Part shown: piece by piece, positions 8,702 to 17,262 of the stretch | How positions within the stretch are numbered: the first letter of the stretch is position 1 | How the letters are laid out: each line of letters starts with the position of its first letter | From: Agrobacterium tumefaciens | GTDB lineage: Bacteria > Pseudomonadota > Alphaproteobacteria > Rhizobiales > Rhizobiaceae | DNA: 64,000 nucleotides | Reading direction: 5' to 3' | Assembly (NCBI RefSeq): GCF_013337285.1 | Contig: NZ_SUPW01000002.1 | Coordinates: forward strand, 124,001 to 188,000 | Notes under the pieces: model-generated | Databases searched by the model: none | What the model saw: only the letters and a program-made list of their open reading frames with translations | What the model was told of the DNA's origin: nothing | Program-made: the position numbers and the translations under genes

Positions 8702-9526
8702 TTATGTGCCGACAGCATTGTCTCTGACCTGTTTAACTTTCGAACGGTAGATTCGTTCCGAAAAACCGCCAAGGCCGGAGCGGACCATCAACTCATACAT
8801 CACCCGCCGGCGCATGGGATTGTGCAGCCGCACGACATTGGAGCCGAGAAATTGCGTTTCCCCACGGCCAAGCGCCTGTAAATCAGGGTCAGCGGTGATT
8901 GCGCTGGCGTAGGTCGCGTGAAATTCCCGGCGGCAGACATAGGTTTTATATTTGGTCATGCCGAAGCAGACGAGGCTGTGGCCGTGGGTGCGCAGAAAAT
9001 CGGCGACGCCCACCGTCACCTCCGGCCAGGCGGGGTTGAAGGTATCGTCAAAGACGATGACGCCATGCGGTGCGATGACCTCCATCGCCAGTTTCGCATC
9101 GGCGAGCACATGATGCAGGTGGTGACCGCCATCGATGCTGAAGAAACGCGCCGGGCCGATGCGCGAGGTGATCTCGGCAGGCGCCAGCCGGGTGCTGTCG
9201 CCCCTAATGATCAGGTCCTCATCCATAGGAAACCCCAGCCGGCGGCCGTTTTCCATCAGGCGCTCATATTGGTCGAGACTGCCATCTTCGGGCGGATCAA
9301 GATCGAACAGGTCGACGCCCAGCACCTTTTCCTGTGTCTGGGCAAATTTGCGCAGCAGGAAATAAGAGCGGCCGTAATAGACGCCGATTTCCGCCATGCC
9401 GCCCTTGAGGCCGTCTCTTGTCTGCGCCTGCAGCAGCGCCTTGAACACAAGCGCGTCGGGCGGGTCGATGTAACCTTCTATGCTGCGTAGATCCTGAAAT
9501 ATAAACCGGCGGTCTTCGATATTCAT
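8702..9526 (-). CDS. Class I SAM-dependent methyltransferase (Methyltransf_24-like)
   Basis: A 274-residue protein with a Rossmann-type SAM-binding fold: motif I in GGMAEIGVYYGRS (about 43-55), an acidic end of strand 2 in VLGVDLFDLD, then SIDGGHHLHHVLADAKLAMEVIAPHGVIVFDD, a metal- or substrate-side pattern seen in class I methyltransferases of sugar and surface-polymer loci. The target is unknown. It lies between rluD and rpoH on the same strand, two genes that are often close together in alphaproteobacteria, so it may be an inserted gene. It has its own leader of about 285 bp. Confidence 0.72.
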   Translation of the reverse strand: MNIEDRRFIFQDLRSIEGYIDPPDALVFKALLQAQTRDGLKGGMAEIGVYYGRSYFLLRKFAQTQEKVLGVDLFDLDPPEDGSLDQYERLMENGRRLGFPMDEDLIIRGDSTRLAPAEITSRIGPARFFSIDGGHHLHHVLADAKLAMEVIAPHGVIVFDDTFNPAWPEVTVGVADFLRTHGHSLVCFGMTKYKTYVCRREFHATYASAITADPDLQALGRGETQFLGSNVVRLHNPMRRRVMYELMVRSGLGGFSERIYRSKVKQVRDNAVGT

Positions 9527-9776
9527 GCGCGATAGATCCCGTCATCATGCCGGTTCCGCTGAGGCTGGCGCATCGAACGGACGGCGTTGCTTGCGGCGTC
9601 GGTTATTCGGCAAGCTCGGCATGCGGACACGGCGTTCACCGGAGCGGTTGCAAGCTTTCCGGGGCCGAGGAGGTGCGACGATTGAAGCGAAATTGGGGCG
9701 GTCTACAAAAAGGACCGACTGCGGAATATCGCTATCCGCTAATCTTTTTTTATTATCCGGGACTTCCGGCGAGATA

Positions 9777-9805
9777 TATGGCGCGGTTTTTTTGACCGCG
9801 CCATA
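9777..9805 (-). terminator. Hairpin downstream of rluD, probable terminator
   Basis: An eleven-pair perfect stem TATGGCGCGGT / ACCGCGCCATA with a loop made mostly of T (A in the leftward reading) lies 8 bp beyond the rluD stop. There is no clear T-run after the stem in the rluD direction, so it may act as a transcript-end stabiliser rather than a classic terminator. The rest of the gap up to the methyltransferase start (9527-9776) shows no gene. Confidence 0.6.
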
Positions 9806-9812
9806 CCAGTTT

Positions 9813-10835
9813 TCAGCTGCGCAGAGCTTCAAGCAGCTCTTGCATATCGTCAGGCATATCGGTTTCGAACTCCATCACCTCGCCGGTGCGGGGGTGTTCG
9901 AAGGCCAGCAGATAGGCATGCAGCGCCTGTCGGGGAAAGCGGTTGACGGTGGATCTCGCCGGTTCTTCCAGCAGGTTCGCCTTGGTGCGGAAGGCTGCGC
10001 CATATTCGGGATCGCCGATCAGCGGGTGGCCGATATGGGCCATGTGCACACGGATCTGGTGGGTGCGGCCGGTTTCCAGACGGCACTCCACCATGGAGGC
10101 GAGGCAGGATGCATCGGGCTTTTCGTGGAACCGTTCGATCACCTCGTAGTGGGTGATCGCCTCGCGGGCGTCATCGGTATCCTCGCGCTTGACGGTGCGT
10201 TTGGTGCGGTCGGCGCCACGGCCGAGTGCGGCGTCGATGGTGCCGCGCAGCGTGCGCGGGCGGCCCCAGACGACGGCCTTATAGGCGCGTTCCAACGGCC
10301 CGGTGCGGCCGTGATCGGCAAATTGGGCGGCCAGATGACGGTGGGCATTGTCGTTTTTCGCCACGACCATGACGCCGGAGGTTTCCTTGTCCAGCCGGTG
10401 CACGATGCCGGGGCGCTTGACGCCGCCGATGCCGGAGAGGCTGTCGCCGCAATGGTGGATGAGGGCGTTGACCAGTGTTCCCGTCCAGTTGCCGGCACCC
10501 GGATGCACGACGAGACCGGCGGGCTTGACCAGCACGATCAGGTCTTCGTCCTCATACTCCACAACCAGCGGAATGTCCTCGCCCTTGGGTTCAGGGTCTT
10601 CCGGCTCCGGCATGACGATTTCGATGCGATCGCCCGGATGCACTTTCTTTTTCGGCTCGGTCACGGGCGTTCCATTGAGGAGGACCGCGCCCTGCTCGAT
10701 CAGCGCTTTCAGGCGGCTGCGGGACAGATCGCTGCCAACTTCGCCCACCAGCCACACATCAATGCGGCCTTCGGCGTCTTCCCCGGCAATCAGGACTTTC
10801 CTTGGGTCTCCGCCTTGTTTAAAGGGGTCGTTCAT
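9813..10835 (-). CDS. rluD: RluA-family 23S rRNA pseudouridine synthase (RluD-type)
   Basis: A 340-residue enzyme. The N-terminal S4 RNA-binding domain (about 23-75, RLKALIEQGAVLLNG) is followed by the catalytic domain, with the active-site motif HRLDKETSG, in which Asp149 is the nucleophile, and the later GRTHQIRVHMAHIGHPLIGD. RluD-type enzymes convert uridines of helix 69 in 23S rRNA to pseudouridine. The combination of an S4 domain and this length favours RluD over RluA. It is divergent from the small membrane protein at 10874, with only 38 bp between the starts. Confidence 0.88.
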   Translation of the reverse strand: MNDPFKQGGDPRKVLIAGEDAEGRIDVWLVGEVGSDLSRSRLKALIEQGAVLLNGTPVTEPKKKVHPGDRIEIVMPEPEDPEPKGEDIPLVVEYEDEDLIVLVKPAGLVVHPGAGNWTGTLVNALIHHCGDSLSGIGGVKRPGIVHRLDKETSGVMVVAKNDNAHRHLAAQFADHGRTGPLERAYKAVVWGRPRTLRGTIDAALGRGADRTKRTVKREDTDDAREAITHYEVIERFHEKPDASCLASMVECRLETGRTHQIRVHMAHIGHPLIGDPEYGAAFRTKANLLEEPARSTVNRFPRQALHAYLLAFEHPRTGEVMEFETDMPDDMQELLEALRS

Positions 10836-10873
10836 TGTTATTTTTCCGATCCATCAGCATTTCAGGGAACCCT

Positions 10874-11266
10874 ATGACGCAGATCGAGCCAGACGAACAG
10901 GAAGACAAGCCGCTTGATCCGGCCGTGGAAAAAGTTCGCCGCAAGATGATCCGTTTGCAGATCGTGTCGGGCTCCGTGATGTTTATCAGCCTTATGGCCG
11001 TCTTCGGCGCAGTTGTCTACAAGGCGATGGGGCCGTCGAAAACCGTTGCAACGCAGAGTGCTGCGCCAAATCTTGCCGTTCCCACCGGTAACGGCCCGCT
11101 GGCCGTCACCGCCAGCCTGCCGCAGGGCTTTACGATCGACAATGTCAGCTATTCCGGCGGCGACATGCTGTTTTACGGCCGGCTTGCCAATGGCACCCGC
11201 AAGGCGCTGGTCTTCAACGTCGCGGCCGGCCGTTTTCTGGCCGATGTGACTGTTGATGCCCAGTGA
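10874..11266 (+). CDS. Small membrane-anchored protein, function unknown
   Basis: A 130-residue protein: an acidic N-terminus of about 35 residues, one membrane segment (VSGSVMFISLMAVFGAVVY, about 35-55), and a periplasmic tail with two short beta-rich segments (FTIDNVSYSGGDMLFYGRL, KALVFNVAAGRFLADV). No family with a known role is recognised. The ATG at 10874 follows a CAGGGAA ribosome site; a longer frame begins inside the rluD leader. Its last 11 bp overlap the start of the RNA methyltransferase, which points to translational coupling. Confidence 0.75.
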   Translation: MTQIEPDEQEDKPLDPAVEKVRRKMIRLQIVSGSVMFISLMAVFGAVVYKAMGPSKTVATQSAAPNLAVPTGNGPLAVTASLPQGFTIDNVSYSGGDMLFYGRLANGTRKALVFNVAAGRFLADVTVDAQ

Positions 11267-12116
11267 CAGCAACGAGGGTGTGCTGCTGGATGGGCGGGCG
11301 CTGATTCCGGTCGATGACCCGGCCGATCCGCGCATCGCCGCCTTTCGCGATATTCGCGAACGCGACCTCACCGGACGGCAGGGCCGCTTCATCGCCGAAG
11401 GTACGGTGGTGCTGCGCATGCTGGCCGCCGCCCACAAGGCGGGTGGCGCCTTTGCGGCGGAAAGCATTCTCATCCTCAAGAACCGGCTTGCCGGCGTGGC
11501 GGATATCCTTGCCGATTTTCCGGCCGATGTTCCCGTCTATGTGGCCGAAGCGCCGGTGCTCGATGGTATCGTCGGTTTCCACCTGCATCGCGGCATTCTG
11601 GCGCTCGGCCGCCGGGTGCGTGATGAGGGGCTTGAGGAAATGACGGCAGCGCTTCCCGCCTCTTCGCTGGTGCTGGTGGGCTGCGGCATTTCCAACCACG
11701 ACAATCTCGGCGCGATGTTCCGCAATGGTGCGGCGTTTTACGCCGATGCCGTGTTGCTGGACGAGACGTGCTGCGACCCGCTCTATCGCAAGGCGCTCAG
11801 GGTTTCCGTCGGTTCGGTGCTGTCGGTGCCCTATCATCGCGGCGGCGGGGCGGTGGAAATGCTGGAGCGGCTGTCCGAGGCCGGATTTGCGATCTGGAGC
11901 CTTTCGCCAAACGGCGAGACCGAGATCCGCGATATTCCCCGCTCCGAGCGCATGGCGCTGGTTATCGGCACGGAAGGCGAGGGGTTGCCGCAATCGGTGC
12001 TGTCGCGGTTTCATACCGCGCGGATTGCGCAATCGCCGCAGCTGGATAGTTTGAATGCGGGGACGGCTTCGGGGCTGGCGCTTTATCAGATGGCGGGGGT
12101 TATGGGGCGGGTTTAG
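11256..12116 (+). CDS. SpoU/TrmH-family RNA 2'-O-methyltransferase
   Basis: A 286-residue protein with an N-terminal substrate-binding part and a C-terminal SPOUT (trefoil-knot) methyltransferase domain. The three SpoU motifs are visible: SNHDNLGAMFRNGAAF (motif 1, with the conserved Asn and Arg), LVIGTEGEGLP (motif 2) and SLNAGTASGLALYQM (motif 3; Asn and Ser are usually strictly conserved). It should methylate a ribose 2'-OH in tRNA or rRNA; the exact target is unknown. I use the ATG at 11256 rather than the TTG one codon earlier. The gene overlaps the preceding membrane-protein gene. Confidence 0.88.
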   Translation: MPSDSNEGVLLDGRALIPVDDPADPRIAAFRDIRERDLTGRQGRFIAEGTVVLRMLAAAHKAGGAFAAESILILKNRLAGVADILADFPADVPVYVAEAPVLDGIVGFHLHRGILALGRRVRDEGLEEMTAALPASSLVLVGCGISNHDNLGAMFRNGAAFYADAVLLDETCCDPLYRKALRVSVGSVLSVPYHRGGGAVEMLERLSEAGFAIWSLSPNGETEIRDIPRSERMALVIGTEGEGLPQSVLSRFHTARIAQSPQLDSLNAGTASGLALYQMAGVMGRV

Positions 12117-12170
12117 GTTCTGCCTGCTTCAGGGGGTGGGATTTATAGCGAGTGTCGGTGTATGCCGCTT

Positions 12171-12330
12171 CACCCCCCTCTGTCCTGCCGGACATCTCCC
12201 CCTCAAGGGGGGAGATCGACTCGTGGTTAGGTCTCGCCTCTCTCAACGCTCGCAGATGAAATGGCGGTAGCGCCGCTTGCCGATCTCCCCCCTTGAGGGG
12301 GAGATGCCCGGCAGGGCAGAGGGGGGTGAG
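12171..12330. repeat. Dispersed palindromic repeat, family A, copy 2 (CTCAAGG subtype)
   Basis: Same architecture as the copy at 7291. Here both arms carry the alternative inner sequence: the left arm has CCCCCTCAAGG and the right arm CCTTGAGGGGG, where copy 1 has CACAAGG and CCTTGTG. The left arm also has GTCCTGCCGGAC, which would pair through G-T with the right arm. It lies between the convergent SpoU methyltransferase and coiled-coil genes. Confidence 0.9.
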
Positions 12331-12369
12331 CCGCACACACTAAGGCGAACTATCCCGCAGCCACCAGCC

Positions 12370-13605
12370 TCACCCCTCCCGCTTCCCCATCAACGCACCC
12401 GCCCGCACTGCAAGACTATCGCGCCCTGATGCGCCAGAGGCCTTGGCCAGCAACCCCGGAATAGGCGATTTATCACCCTCCTGTGCCGCCGTCAGCGCGA
12501 TCATCCTGGCGGCGATCCTCGCGATTTCGCGGCGGATCGGTTCGTCATTGCCGGTGCCGCGCACATTCAGCAGGCGTTCGGTGAGCGCCGTTCCCTGATT
12601 GCGGATATCCTCGATTTCCTGTTCCAGGCCTTCCGGCGACGGTGCCGTTGGCTCAACCACGGCGGAGGCTGCGGCCTCCTCTGTCCTCACCGCCTGCGCC
12701 ACGTCCTCCGCAACGACGGGTACGGTTTCGGGCACGTCGGCTGCGGCAGGGGCTGCCGGTGGCAACTCGCTCGCTGCTTTCTCAACCGGCACTGCCGGGT
12801 TCGGCAGGCGAATGATCATGTCGTTGGCGCGACCGCCGGTTGCCGCAAGCTGTTCCTTGAGACGGGCGACTTCCTGATTGCGCAGCGTCAGCATCGTATC
12901 GAGATCGGCATTTTTCGCCATCACGGTAGCGACCTGGTCTTCCAGTCGGGTGACCTTGCGGCTTTCGCGCGCAACCGCCGTCATGGCCTCCTTGTTACGG
13001 GCCGCCACATCCTGCAATTCGCGGGTCGCGGTCTCGCCTTCCTTGCGGAAACGCGTGGCGCTCTGTTTTGCCTGCTCGGCTTCCAGATCGCGGGTGGCAG
13101 AGGTGATTTTCGTGTCATCCAGCTCGCGCGTCAGATTGGTGAGGCGGGCGGTGAGATCAGACATCTGGGCGGCGCGCTCGTTGGCGGCCTGTTCCTGTTG
13201 CGTCAGGTTCGTGGCAATCGCATCGGCGCGTTCTTCGCTGGTATCGAGGGCGGCGCGCAACTCACCGATTTCCAGCGTCAATTCCTCGATTTTCAGCGAA
13301 AAGCCGCGGTTCTGTTCGCCAAGGCGATAGGCATCGCTGGAGGCGGCTTCGTTGGCGAGGCGCAGCGAGGTGTTTTTCTCCCGCTCGGTATCCAGTTCCT
13401 GGCGGACCTTGGCGTTTTCGGCGGCGTAAAGCGCGCGCGCCATATCCTTCTGGGCGCGGACTTCCTGCGGGCTGATGGGCATGGTCGCGCGCAGGCGGTT
13501 TTCCGTATAGGCGACAATGCGGCGGTGGATCGCGGGCGCGATCAACAGGGCCAAAAGGGTTGCGGTGAGAAAACCCAATCCGAAAAGAATGGCATATTCG
13601 ATCAC
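12370..13605 (-). CDS. Membrane-anchored coiled-coil protein, function unknown
   Basis: A 411-residue protein. It starts with one membrane segment (ILFGLGFLTATLLALLIAPA, about 5-25), followed by a very long coiled-coil (about 45-265) rich in E, A, L, R and Q, a Pro/Ala-rich linker with acidic patches (about 265-325) and a short helical C-terminus. The start is a GTG with GGAG 11 bp upstream. Such proteins in Rhizobiales are usually annotated as hypothetical. An envelope scaffold role is possible because the EipA gene is next to it, but that is only inference from position. Confidence 0.75.
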   Translation of the reverse strand: MIEYAILFGLGFLTATLLALLIAPAIHRRIVAYTENRLRATMPISPQEVRAQKDMARALYAAENAKVRQELDTEREKNTSLRLANEAASSDAYRLGEQNRGFSLKIEELTLEIGELRAALDTSEERADAIATNLTQQEQAANERAAQMSDLTARLTNLTRELDDTKITSATRDLEAEQAKQSATRFRKEGETATRELQDVAARNKEAMTAVARESRKVTRLEDQVATVMAKNADLDTMLTLRNQEVARLKEQLAATGGRANDMIIRLPNPAVPVEKAASELPPAAPAAADVPETVPVVAEDVAQAVRTEEAAASAVVEPTAPSPEGLEQEIEDIRNQGTALTERLLNVRGTGNDEPIRREIARIAARMIALTAAQEGDKSPIPGLLAKASGASGRDSLAVRAGALMGKREG

Positions 13606-13730
13606 GCGGGACAGTCTCCGAAACTCAGATACGCGCGCATTCGGAAAGAGGAGCGCGAAAGCACGTTACGCTATTATTGCAACCGTGGGGAGGGGTTTCC
13701 CTAGGCAATTAGCAGGGCGGGAGGTTGCCG

Positions 13731-13862
13731 CCTGTTTCTTCTCCCCGCCGGGGAGAAGGTCGCGGCAGCGGGATGAGGGGGCGAGGGTCGTGAGATACGG
13801 CGACGGTGCCCCCTCATCCGACCCTTCGGGCCACCTTCTCCCCGGCGGGGAGAAGAAACCTG
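13731..13862. repeat. Dispersed palindromic repeat, family B, copy 1 (orientation 1)
   Basis: A 130 bp element with outer arms GTTTCTTCTCCCCGCCGGGG and the reverse complement ending AGAAGAAAC. Inside the left arm is the CGCGGCAGCGGGATGAGGGG block; inside the right arm is CCCCTCATCC with GACCCTTCGGGCCACC. The asymmetric inner blocks give the element an orientation. It lies upstream of the coiled-coil gene and downstream of eipA. Confidence 0.9.
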
Positions 13863-13915
13863 CCGCAATGCTTCATCCTATAGAGCACCCTTAGCTCCGC
13901 TTAGACCTCAGCGAA

Positions 13916-14512
13916 TCAGAAGGGGTTCCAGGTCGGCTGCTGGGTGAGCTTCAGGTAACCGACATTGATGCCGAGGCGCGCGCCGATGCCGGTGCGGATG
14001 GGGGCGAGCGTCACATCGCTGCTCTTCAGATAGGTCATGCCGACGCCGGCGACGATGAAGGCGGAACCGCTGACGCCGCCGTAACGGCGGTAAAGCGCAT
14101 CGACCGATGGCAGATTGTAGACCAGCATCATGGCGCGGGTGCCCTGGCCACCGTAATCAAGCCCGAGCGACGGGCCTTGCCAGAAGACCGGATGCTGGCC
14201 GGCATTCTTGGTATAAAGCGTGCCTTCGCCATAGGTGAGGCCGGCAACGAAAGCGCCGGAGCCTTCCTGACCGAGAATATAACCGTTCGGAAGTCCGTAT
14301 TGCTGGAAGGCGCGCTCCACCACCTTGGCAAGGCCGCCGGTGGTTTCACCGAAGAATCCGTGGCCTGCATCCACGACTTCCTGGATAGAATATTGATCGC
14401 TGGTCTGGGCAAAGGCCGGTGCGACCCACATCAAGAGGCTCGCAAGGAGCGCGACAATCTTTCCCAGTCCGAGGCGTGCAATGGTGCGGGTTTTCGTAAG
14501 GCGCATCGTCAT
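13916..14512 (-). CDS. eipA: Envelope integrity protein EipA (DUF1134)
   Basis: A 198-residue secreted protein with a signal peptide (hydrophobic core IVALLASLLMWVAPAFA, cleavage before QTSDQ). The mature part matches DUF1134: the conserved VVDAGHGFFGETTGGLAKVVE, YGLPNGYILGQEGSGAFVAGL and WQGPSLGLDYGGQGTRAMML blocks are all present. EipA was described in Brucella as a periplasmic protein needed for cell-envelope integrity, and the family occurs across alphaproteobacteria. It is divergent from chpT with a gap of 250 bp, which places it in the cell-cycle neighbourhood. Confidence 0.88.
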   Translation of the reverse strand: MTMRLTKTRTIARLGLGKIVALLASLLMWVAPAFAQTSDQYSIQEVVDAGHGFFGETTGGLAKVVERAFQQYGLPNGYILGQEGSGAFVAGLTYGEGTLYTKNAGQHPVFWQGPSLGLDYGGQGTRAMMLVYNLPSVDALYRRYGGVSGSAFIVAGVGMTYLKSSDVTLAPIRTGIGARLGINVGYLKLTQQPTWNPF

Positions 14513-14677
14513 GTCCGTCCGTCTGTTTCGTTAACGCATCAGCCCGAAAAACCGAATCGATTTTCGCAAGGGCCGAGGCGTAGAGTCAAAGTTCTACAGC
14601 ATCTGTCGTGCATCCTGGCGGATACACGGGGCTCCAATGTGGCCTGTTAAGGCATTTGGCATTTTGAAACCATCCTA

Positions 14678-14692
14678 TTAACAATCGGTTTA
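14678..14692 (+). promoter_or_regulatory. Candidate CtrA box upstream of chpT
   Basis: TTAA-CAATCGG-TTTA matches the CtrA consensus TTAA-N7-TTAA except at one position. It lies about 72 bp before the chpT start, in a leader of 250 bp that also holds two GANTC sites (14554-14558 and 14583-14587). This is a pattern match only. Confidence 0.4.
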
Positions 14693-14763
14693 CCAAATAT
14701 GGTGTCATTATGGCTTAACAATTTCCACACCGTCCGCGCCTCCCTTGCGCAGGAGAGAATTTT

Positions 14764-15411
14764 ATGACGAGCAAACTCAATATCACGCTGTCCGGTCCCG
14801 ATCTGGCGGCTCTTTTGTGCAGTCGCGTGTGCCATGATGTGATTTCTCCTGTCGGCGCCATCAATAACGGCCTCGAATTGCTGGACGAGGGCGGCACGGA
14901 TGACGATGCGCTCGATCTCATCCGCACCTCAGCCGTTAACGCATCCGTGCGGCTGAAGTTTGCCCGACTTGCTTTCGGCGCTTCCGGTTCCGCCGGCGCT
15001 TCCATCGATACCGGCGAGGCCGAAAAGGCCGCGCAGGATTTCGCCGCTGCCGAAAAGAAGGCTGAAGTCAGCTGGAGCGGTCCGCGCGCCATCGTTCCGA
15101 AAAATCGTGTCAAACTGCTGCTCAACCTGTTCCTCGTCGCTTACGGCGCAATCCCGCGCGGTGGCAATGTGGATGTGGTGCTGGAAAACCCTGACGGTGA
15201 CGCCAGGTTCGAAATCGCCGTCAAGGGCCGGATGATGCGTGTTCCGGCCAAGTTCGTGGAGATTTACGAAGGCCGGCTGGAAGAGGCGGTCGATGCCCAT
15301 TCCGTGCAGCCCTATTACACGCTGCTTCTGGCGGAAGAGGCCAATATGACGGTGGAATACAAGGTGCATGAAGATCGCATCGTCTTTACCGCAAAGATGG
15401 CTGCCGAGTGA
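14764..15411 (+). CDS. chpT: Histidine phosphotransferase ChpT
   Basis: A 215-residue protein. The N-terminal dimerisation and phosphotransfer helices include SRVCHDVISPVGAINNGLELL, in which His24 is the phosphoacceptor. The rest is a degenerate HATPase-like domain without usable ATP motifs, as in ChpT of Caulobacter. ChpT relays phosphate from the hybrid kinase CckA to CtrA and CpdR and so controls replication and division. The start ATG follows CAGGAGAGAATTTT, a good ribosome site. CtrA and its inhibitor SciP are encoded within 6 kb. Confidence 0.93.
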   Translation: MTSKLNITLSGPDLAALLCSRVCHDVISPVGAINNGLELLDEGGTDDDALDLIRTSAVNASVRLKFARLAFGASGSAGASIDTGEAEKAAQDFAAAEKKAEVSWSGPRAIVPKNRVKLLLNLFLVAYGAIPRGGNVDVVLENPDGDARFEIAVKGRMMRVPAKFVEIYEGRLEEAVDAHSVQPYYTLLLAEEANMTVEYKVHEDRIVFTAKMAAE

Positions 15412-15437
15412 CCGCTCAATTGCGGACGTGATTTTGC

Positions 15438-15479
15438 GAAAAGGCTGGGGCTGCGTCTGCCGACGCGCCGGCCTTTTTT
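15438..15479 (+). terminator. Probable rho-independent terminator of chpT
   Basis: AAGGCTGG and CCGGCCTTTTTT can pair (one G-T pair) across a loop that itself contains a smaller GC-rich inverted repeat. A T-run follows. It begins about 27 bp after the chpT stop codon. Confidence 0.7.
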
Positions 15480-15498
15480 CGTTTTGGGGGGCACGTTC

Positions 15499-16038
15499 AT
15501 GGTACGTCTGACAACCGCTCGCCTTCTCCTTCGGCCGCACGCCATCGGGGATGAAGCGCTTTATCGCGCATTCTGGGGGGCGGATGTTCCACCGATCGAG
15601 GGGCTTACCTCGATTGCGCCGCTGGATGCGGAACTCGCCTTTGCCCGGCTTTTACGGTTTATCGGCCATTGGTCCGTTTATGGATTCGGCCCCTTTGTGG
15701 TGGAGGAGCTTGCCACGGGGCGCATCGTCGGCGAGGTGGGTTTTGCCCATATGCGCCGCGGAAACGGCGCTGATTTCGATACTGCGCCCGAGGCGATGTG
15801 GAAAATCGACGGAGAACTGAACGGCAAGGGCGTCGCGACCGAGGCGGTGGAAGCGGCAACACGGTGGTTCGACAGTAGCGGAATTTCGCCGCGAACAGTC
15901 TGCATGATCGATCCGCTGAACAGCCCTTCATTGGCCATTGCTGCCCGATTCGCCTTTCGGCCATTCCGCGAGACGACGTTCCGTGAACACCCCATCCGGC
16001 TTTTCGAGCGTGTGGGCGGCAGTCAGGTGAGCGGGTGA
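15499..16038 (+). CDS. GNAT-family N-acetyltransferase
   Basis: A 179-residue protein of the RimJ/RimL-like acetyltransferase_3 group: it starts with TTARLLLRPHAIGDEALY, has a central strand LATGRIVGEVGF, and an acetyl-CoA loop region around LNGKGVATEAVEAATRWF (the Q/R-x-x-G-x-G/A pattern appears as NGKGVA). The late block PLNSPSLAIAARFAF resembles the conserved N-x-x-S motif. It could acetylate a small molecule or a protein N-terminus; the substrate is unknown. ATG 15499 is preferred over TTG 15484 because of the GGGGGG stretch upstream and the normal N-terminus. Confidence 0.8.
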   Translation: MVRLTTARLLLRPHAIGDEALYRAFWGADVPPIEGLTSIAPLDAELAFARLLRFIGHWSVYGFGPFVVEELATGRIVGEVGFAHMRRGNGADFDTAPEAMWKIDGELNGKGVATEAVEAATRWFDSSGISPRTVCMIDPLNSPSLAIAARFAFRPFRETTFREHPIRLFERVGGSQVSG

Positions 16039-16144
16039 AGGCGCTGCCTTGATCGTGTTTCAGTCCGTCCTGAAACCCGTTTGAGGTCTCGGGCGGTGGC
16101 GGTTTGAGCCAGGGGGTGGTGCATATCAACTCCTGGAGCACCTC

Positions 16145-17191
16145 ATGCGCAATTTTCTTCTGGCGACAATTGTCATCTTCTCCCTTGCCCCCGCCGCGAC
16201 GGCGGAAAGCACCATCGGTTTCAGGCAGATCAAATTGCCGGATGATACCGGTGCAAGAGCACTCAATGTCTCATTATGGTATCCGGCTATTCCATCGGGA
16301 AAAACCGAGGTCGTGGGTGAAAACGCTGCCCTATACGGTCTTGAGGTCCAACCGGATGCTTCCATTCCAGCCGGTTCCCGTCCTCTTGTGTTGTTGTCGC
16401 ACGGGTTTGGCGGAAGCTGGCGCAATCTGAACTGGCTTGCCGGGGAGCTTGCGCAGGACGGTTATGTCGTGGCCGCGCCGGATCATCAGGGCGAATCATT
16501 TACCGAGGAAAATGCTGCCGAGATCGTCCCCTTATGGGAGCGGCCGCGTGATATCGGCAGAACGCTGACGGCACTTCTTGGGGACAATCAGCTTGCCGGC
16601 GAGATCGACACGATGCGCATCGCCGTGATTGGCCATTCCCTTGGCGGCTGGACCGCTATGGAACTGGTGGGAGGCCGTTATAGCGCCGAACTTGCCTTGA
16701 AGGGCTGCAATGCGGAGAAAGCGCCACCGCAATGCAAGGCGCCCCGGCTCCTGGCCAAGGTTGGCATTGTTGGCGGTGGCAAGGCCGATCCGCGCCTTTC
16801 GATGGATATGAGGGATATCCGCATCCGCGCGGCCATTGCGCTTGATCTCGGCCCGGCTGCCGGGTTTCTGCCGGAAACGCTTGAGGGTGTGGACGTGCCG
16901 GTTCTGGTTCTGGCTGCCGGTGTGGAGACGCCCGAGATCGCCGCGATCAGGGCCGATTCCGACTATATCGCCCGGCATCTGCCAAAAACCACGACGGTCT
17001 ATCGGGAAATACTGGATGCCAGCCACTTCAGCTTCATGCAACTCTGCAAAGCCAATGGTGAAAAAATCGTCGAGGCGCTGTCACCGGGCGAAGGTTTCGT
17101 GTGCCGGGATGGCGGGGGCAGGGGCCGCGCTGAAATCCACGCGCAAATCGCGGAGATAATCGGCGGCTTTCTCAAAGAGAAACTGCGTTAA
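16145..17191 (+). CDS. Secreted alpha/beta hydrolase (dienelactone hydrolase-like, COG4188 type)
   Basis: A 348-residue protein with a signal peptide (MRNFLLATIVIFSLAPAATA). The oxyanion region is LLSHGFGGSWRNLNWLAGELA, the nucleophile elbow is GHSLGG, and the late DASHFSF supplies the catalytic His. The overall plan, with an early LWYPA block, resembles predicted dienelactone/PAF-acetylhydrolase-like enzymes. It should be periplasmic or exported; the substrate is unknown. Several Cys residues (KGCNAEKAPPQCKA) may form a disulfide in the lid region. The gene is followed by a convergent acetyltransferase gene. Confidence 0.82.
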   Translation: MRNFLLATIVIFSLAPAATAESTIGFRQIKLPDDTGARALNVSLWYPAIPSGKTEVVGENAALYGLEVQPDASIPAGSRPLVLLSHGFGGSWRNLNWLAGELAQDGYVVAAPDHQGESFTEENAAEIVPLWERPRDIGRTLTALLGDNQLAGEIDTMRIAVIGHSLGGWTAMELVGGRYSAELALKGCNAEKAPPQCKAPRLLAKVGIVGGGKADPRLSMDMRDIRIRAAIALDLGPAAGFLPETLEGVDVPVLVLAAGVETPEIAAIRADSDYIARHLPKTTTVYREILDASHFSFMQLCKANGEKIVEALSPGEGFVCRDGGGRGRAEIHAQIAEIIGGFLKEKLR

Positions 17192-17262
17192 GAAAGCTAT
17201 GCGCCTGATAGATGGGGGACGCCTCGCTGAAACTTTTCGGTCTTGCGCGGCGTCCCGATCTT

